A stretch of 5,729 nucleotides of DNA from Calditrichota bacterium (GTDB taxonomy: Bacteria > Calditrichota > Calditrichia > RBG-13-44-9): NCBI GenBank assembly GCA_016934605.1, contig JAFGSO010000549.1, forward strand, positions 1 to 5,729, in the 5' to 3' direction. Within the stretch, counting starts at the first letter, position 1. Each line of letters starts with the position of its first letter. Below, piece by piece: positions 4,399 to 5,729 of this stretch. Position numbers and translations under genes: made by a program. Below the pieces are notes generated by a model. It was not told where the DNA came from and did not search any database. It was given only the letters and a program-made list of their open reading frames with translations.

Positions 4399-5729
4399 AT
4401 GGATAAAATTGAACAGGTAAAGCAAAAATGGGAAGAGAATGTACTGAACCGGGTGCTTTCAAAATTTCCGGAGCGAAAAAACCGGTTCGAAACTGATTCC
4501 GGTATCGAAATCAAACGGATTTATTCGCCCGATCCCGGGTTCGATTACCTGGAAAAGCTGGGGTTTCCGGGTTCGTTCCCGTTTACCCGGGGTGTTCAGC
4601 CCACTGCTTACCGCGGACGGTTATGGACCATGCGTCAGTATGCCGGATTCGCCACAGCAGAAGAATCAAACCGGCGATACCGATATCTGCTGGAAAGCGG
4701 AACAACCGGATTGTCTGTGGCCTTCGATCTGCCGACCCAGATCGGATACGATTCGGACGATCCCATGGCTGAAGGAGAAGTGGGAAAAGTGGGAGTCGCT
4801 ATCGATTCTCTGGAGGACATGGAAATATTGTTCAATCAGATTCCCCTTGACAAAGTTTCCACTTCTATGACTATTAATTCAACCGCCAGTATTCTTCTGG
4901 CCATGTATGTGGCTATTGCTAAAAAACAGGGCGTAGAACTTTCTCAGATCTCGGGAACTATTCAGAATGATATTCTGAAAGAATATATTGCCAGGGGGAC
5001 CTATATTTTTCCTCCGGAACCGTCTATGCGGATCATTACCGACATTTTTCGCTATTGTCAGGAACACCTGCCCCGCTGGAACACCATTTCTATCAGCGGT
5101 TATCATATCCGGGAAGCCGGCTCCACAGCAGTACAGGAAATAGCTTTTACTTTTGCCAATGCCATTGCTTATGTTCAGGCGGCCATCGATGCAGGCCTGG
5201 ATGTGGATGATTTTTCCGGCAGGCTCTCATTTTTCTTCAATTCACATAATAACCTCTTTCAGGAAATTGCCAAATTCAGGGCAGCCAGGCGGATGTGGGC
5301 GAAAATTATGAAAGAACGTTTCGGAGCTAAAAATCCGAAAAGTATGATGCTCCGCTTTCATACCCAAACGGCGGGAAGTTCACTCACCGCTCAGCAGCCG
5401 GACAATAATATCGTCCGGACAACCATACAGGCACTGTCAGCGGTTCTGGGTGGTACACAGTCTCTTCATACCAATTCAAAGGACGAAGCACTGAGCCTAC
5501 CAACCGAGGAATCTGCCCGAATTGCCATCCGAACTCAGCAGATTATTGCCTATGAGAGCGGTTGTGCGGAAACAGTGGATCCCATGGCAGGCTCCTACTA
5601 TGTAGAACAGCTGACCGATGAAATTGAACGTCTCGCCTTTGAATATATCGATAAAGTCGATCAACTGGGTGGTTCTGTCCCGGCAGTTAAACAAAAATAT
5701 TTCCAGAACGAGATTGCCCGGAGCGCCTA
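4399..5729 (+). CDS. mcmA1: Methylmalonyl-CoA mutase, short-form catalytic subunit (3' end missing)
   Basis: The first 443 codons of a gene open at the right edge. The enzyme rearranges (R)-methylmalonyl-CoA and succinyl-CoA using adenosylcobalamin, in propionate metabolism or succinate-to-propionate fermentation. The whole visible part is the TIM-barrel substrate domain. The N-terminus is short, with RGVQPTAYRGRLWTMRQYAGF at about 64-84, as in the archaeal/Bacillus/Chloroflexi-type subunit (about 520-560 residues) that works with a separate small B12-binding protein. Substrate and catalytic residues match known mutases: Y81 in RQYAGF (Y89 of Propionibacterium), R199 in IARGTY (R207, which holds the free carboxylate), Y235-H236 in SGYHIREAG (Y243-H244). 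Isobutyryl-CoA mutase has Phe and Gln at the first two, so methylmalonyl-CoA is the likely substrate. GGTQSLHTNS and DPMAGSYYVE are typical. The ATG at 4399 has AGGA 6 bases upstream. The B12 subunit, epimerase and MeaB-type GTPase are not in view and may follow downstream. Confidence 0.95.
   Translation, partial: MDKIEQVKQKWEENVLNRVLSKFPERKNRFETDSGIEIKRIYSPDPGFDYLEKLGFPGSFPFTRGVQPTAYRGRLWTMRQYAGFATAEESNRRYRYLLESGTTGLSVAFDLPTQIGYDSDDPMAEGEVGKVGVAIDSLEDMEILFNQIPLDKVSTSMTINSTASILLAMYVAIAKKQGVELSQISGTIQNDILKEYIARGTYIFPPEPSMRIITDIFRYCQEHLPRWNTISISGYHIREAGSTAVQEIAFTFANAIAYVQAAIDAGLDVDDFSGRLSFFFNSHNNLFQEIAKFRAARRMWAKIMKERFGAKNPKSMMLRFHTQTAGSSLTAQQPDNNIVRTTIQALSAVLGGTQSLHTNSKDEALSLPTEESARIAIRTQQIIAYESGCAETVDPMAGSYYVEQLTDEIERLAFEYIDKVDQLGGSVPAVKQKYFQNEIARSA

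Noticed and set aside
4592..5106. Small frames on both strands inside the mutase gene
   Set aside because: The mutase reading frame is unambiguous and continuous here; the others are shadows.

Overview
The window reads as ordinary bacterial chromosome, most likely from the Bacteroidota or a related phylum of the FCB group (Balneolota, Rhodothermota, Ignavibacteriota, Calditrichota). The clues are candidate promoters close to the Bacteroidota pattern (-33 TTTG, about 20 bases, -7 TAnnTTTG), a relaxed lipoprotein signal, AT-rich intergenic DNA and a moderate-GC coding style. I see no insertion sequence, phage gene, CRISPR array, rRNA or tRNA. The phylum is an inference and I cannot name a species.

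Left part (1-1394), all on the minus strand: the first 22 codons of a signal-peptide or membrane-anchored protein running off the left edge; a small TerB-like helical protein; and a lipoprotein of an uncharacterised family recognisable by its KPxIYxYP and GFTVxEWG motifs. A 104-base divergent region (1395-1498) separates this block from the plus-strand genes, and a candidate promoter can be drawn on each strand within it.

Centre (1499-3898), plus strand: a two-gene operon. The first gene encodes a 462-residue protein with no obvious name. Its C-terminal half follows, motif by motif, the catalytic domain of 4-hydroxyphenylpyruvate dioxygenase (HPPD; vicinal oxygen chelate, VOC, fold), with a candidate 2-His-1-Glu iron site at H257, H354 and E430. 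Thirty bases downstream is a D-2-hydroxyacid dehydrogenase with an intact NAD site and catalytic Arg/Glu/His. HPPD-type enzymes act on 2-oxo acids and the dehydrogenase interconverts 2-oxo and 2-hydroxy acids, so the pair may form a short 2-oxo-acid pathway. This is the most interesting protein-level signal here.

Right part: a 500-base gap (3899-4398) is filled by arrays of degenerate 7-8 base repeats around a more GC-rich core carrying two inverted repeats; a further block further right is in the opposite strand sense. It resembles in style the heptanucleotide STRR repeats of heterocystous cyanobacteria. Beyond it begins the short-form catalytic subunit of methylmalonyl-CoA mutase, cut off by the right edge after 443 codons. 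Its residues fit methylmalonyl-CoA rather than isobutyryl- or ethylmalonyl-CoA, which places the organism among those that interconvert propionyl-CoA/methylmalonyl-CoA and succinyl-CoA using adenosylcobalamin.
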